From positions 1 through 15,171 of the forward strand of contig JAZNLA010000054.1 of the NCBI GenBank assembly GCA_045578845.1: 15,171 nucleotides of DNA, given 5' to 3'. The notes below the pieces were generated by a model. That model had not been told where the DNA came from and searched no databases. It saw only the letters and a program-made list of their open reading frames with translations. Origin of the DNA: UMGS172 sp045578845 (GTDB lineage Bacteria > Bacillota > Clostridia > Oscillospirales > Acutalibacteraceae). Shown piece after piece: positions 14,959-15,171 of the stretch; position 1 is the first letter of the stretch, and each line of letters starts with the position of its first letter. The translations under genes were made by a program, and so were the position numbers.

Positions 14959-15171
14959 CTATATTCTCCATCTCATAAATGTAGTCATATCTTGTATCTT
15001 CTTTAAAATCTGAAGATATCACTTTACCTCGTCGCATATATGTAATAATAGGAATACACCTTTTTATACAAGATTTTATTTTATATATATTTTTTTCGCG
15101 TTTTTTTGCTCTTATTCGAGTTTTTACTTCACTATCAAATATAATTTCATTTTTTTGTATCATATAAATAT
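14939..15171 (-). CDS. C-terminal part of an unidentified gene, cut by the window edge
   Basis: The frame is open from the window edge to a TAG at 14941-14939, about 76 codons, and has no stop before the edge. A Met codon at 15163 exists, but no ribosome binding site can be judged with only eight bases upstream, so the gene probably begins outside the window. The visible part is basic (many Lys and Arg, with KIKSCIKRCIPIITYMRRGK near the middle) and ends MENIDGRKKD. I recognise no domain. It overlaps the GT2 start by 20 bases and contains the GT2 ribosome binding site, as expected for an upstream member of the same operon. The tail of another glycosyltransferase is plausible but unsupported. 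The region is strongly A/T-rich. Confidence 0.5.
   Translation of the reverse strand, partial: IYMIQKNEIIFDSEVKTRIRAKKREKNIYKIKSCIKRCIPIITYMRRGKVISSDFKEDTRYDYIYEMENIDGRKKD

Overview
The window looks like chromosomal DNA of a low-GC Gram-positive anaerobe, most likely a gut-type member of the Clostridia (Bacillota). The reasons are strong AGGAGG-like ribosome binding sites, TTGACA/TATAAT-type promoters with 17-bp spacers, A/T-rich terminators, a UPF0237-UPF0210 gene pair and a Firmicutes-like citrate synthase. Genus cannot be fixed from the sequence. There is no transposase, CRISPR array or phage gene.

Plus-strand part (1-3985): a tRNA-Pro(UGG) gene with its own promoter and terminator comes first. 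It is followed by about 225 bp of stacked short hairpins, four of them in tandem around an exactly repeated TATATCATC spacer. Next is a 25-codon hydrophobic peptide gene with a near-perfect ribosome binding site. Then comes an operon of two genes, a small ACT-domain protein (UPF0237) and a UPF0210/PFL-fold protein, ending in a terminator. A citrate synthase gene with its own promoter follows, and it ends at a palindromic terminator that also serves the convergent minus-strand operon.

Minus-strand part (15171 down to 3984): nine tightly packed genes, read leftward, with ATGA overlaps or gaps of a few to about 30 bases and no internal terminator that I can see. In transcription order they are: the tail of an unidentified gene cut by the window edge; a family 2 glycosyltransferase; a TagB/TagF-type polyol-phosphate transferase; a TarI/IspD-like cytidylyltransferase; a D-2-hydroxyacid dehydrogenase; a polysaccharide pyruvyl transferase; a Wzx-type flippase; a bifunctional fucokinase/fucose-1-phosphate guanylyltransferase (Fkp); an L-fucose mutarotase (FucU); and a NTP_transf_5-family nucleotidyltransferase-like protein. 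The operon promoter lies outside the window.

Taken together, the minus-strand genes read as the distal part of a surface polysaccharide locus. FucU and Fkp would convert free L-fucose to GDP-L-fucose. The cytidylyltransferase and TagB-like enzyme would make and transfer a CDP-activated alcohol phosphate. The GT2 and pyruvyl transferase would build or decorate the repeat unit, and the flippase would export it. The most interesting points are fucose salvage embedded in a teichoic-like Gram-positive cluster, a hydroxyacid dehydrogenase sitting where a TarJ-type reductase would be expected, the hairpin array, and the 25-residue membrane peptide.
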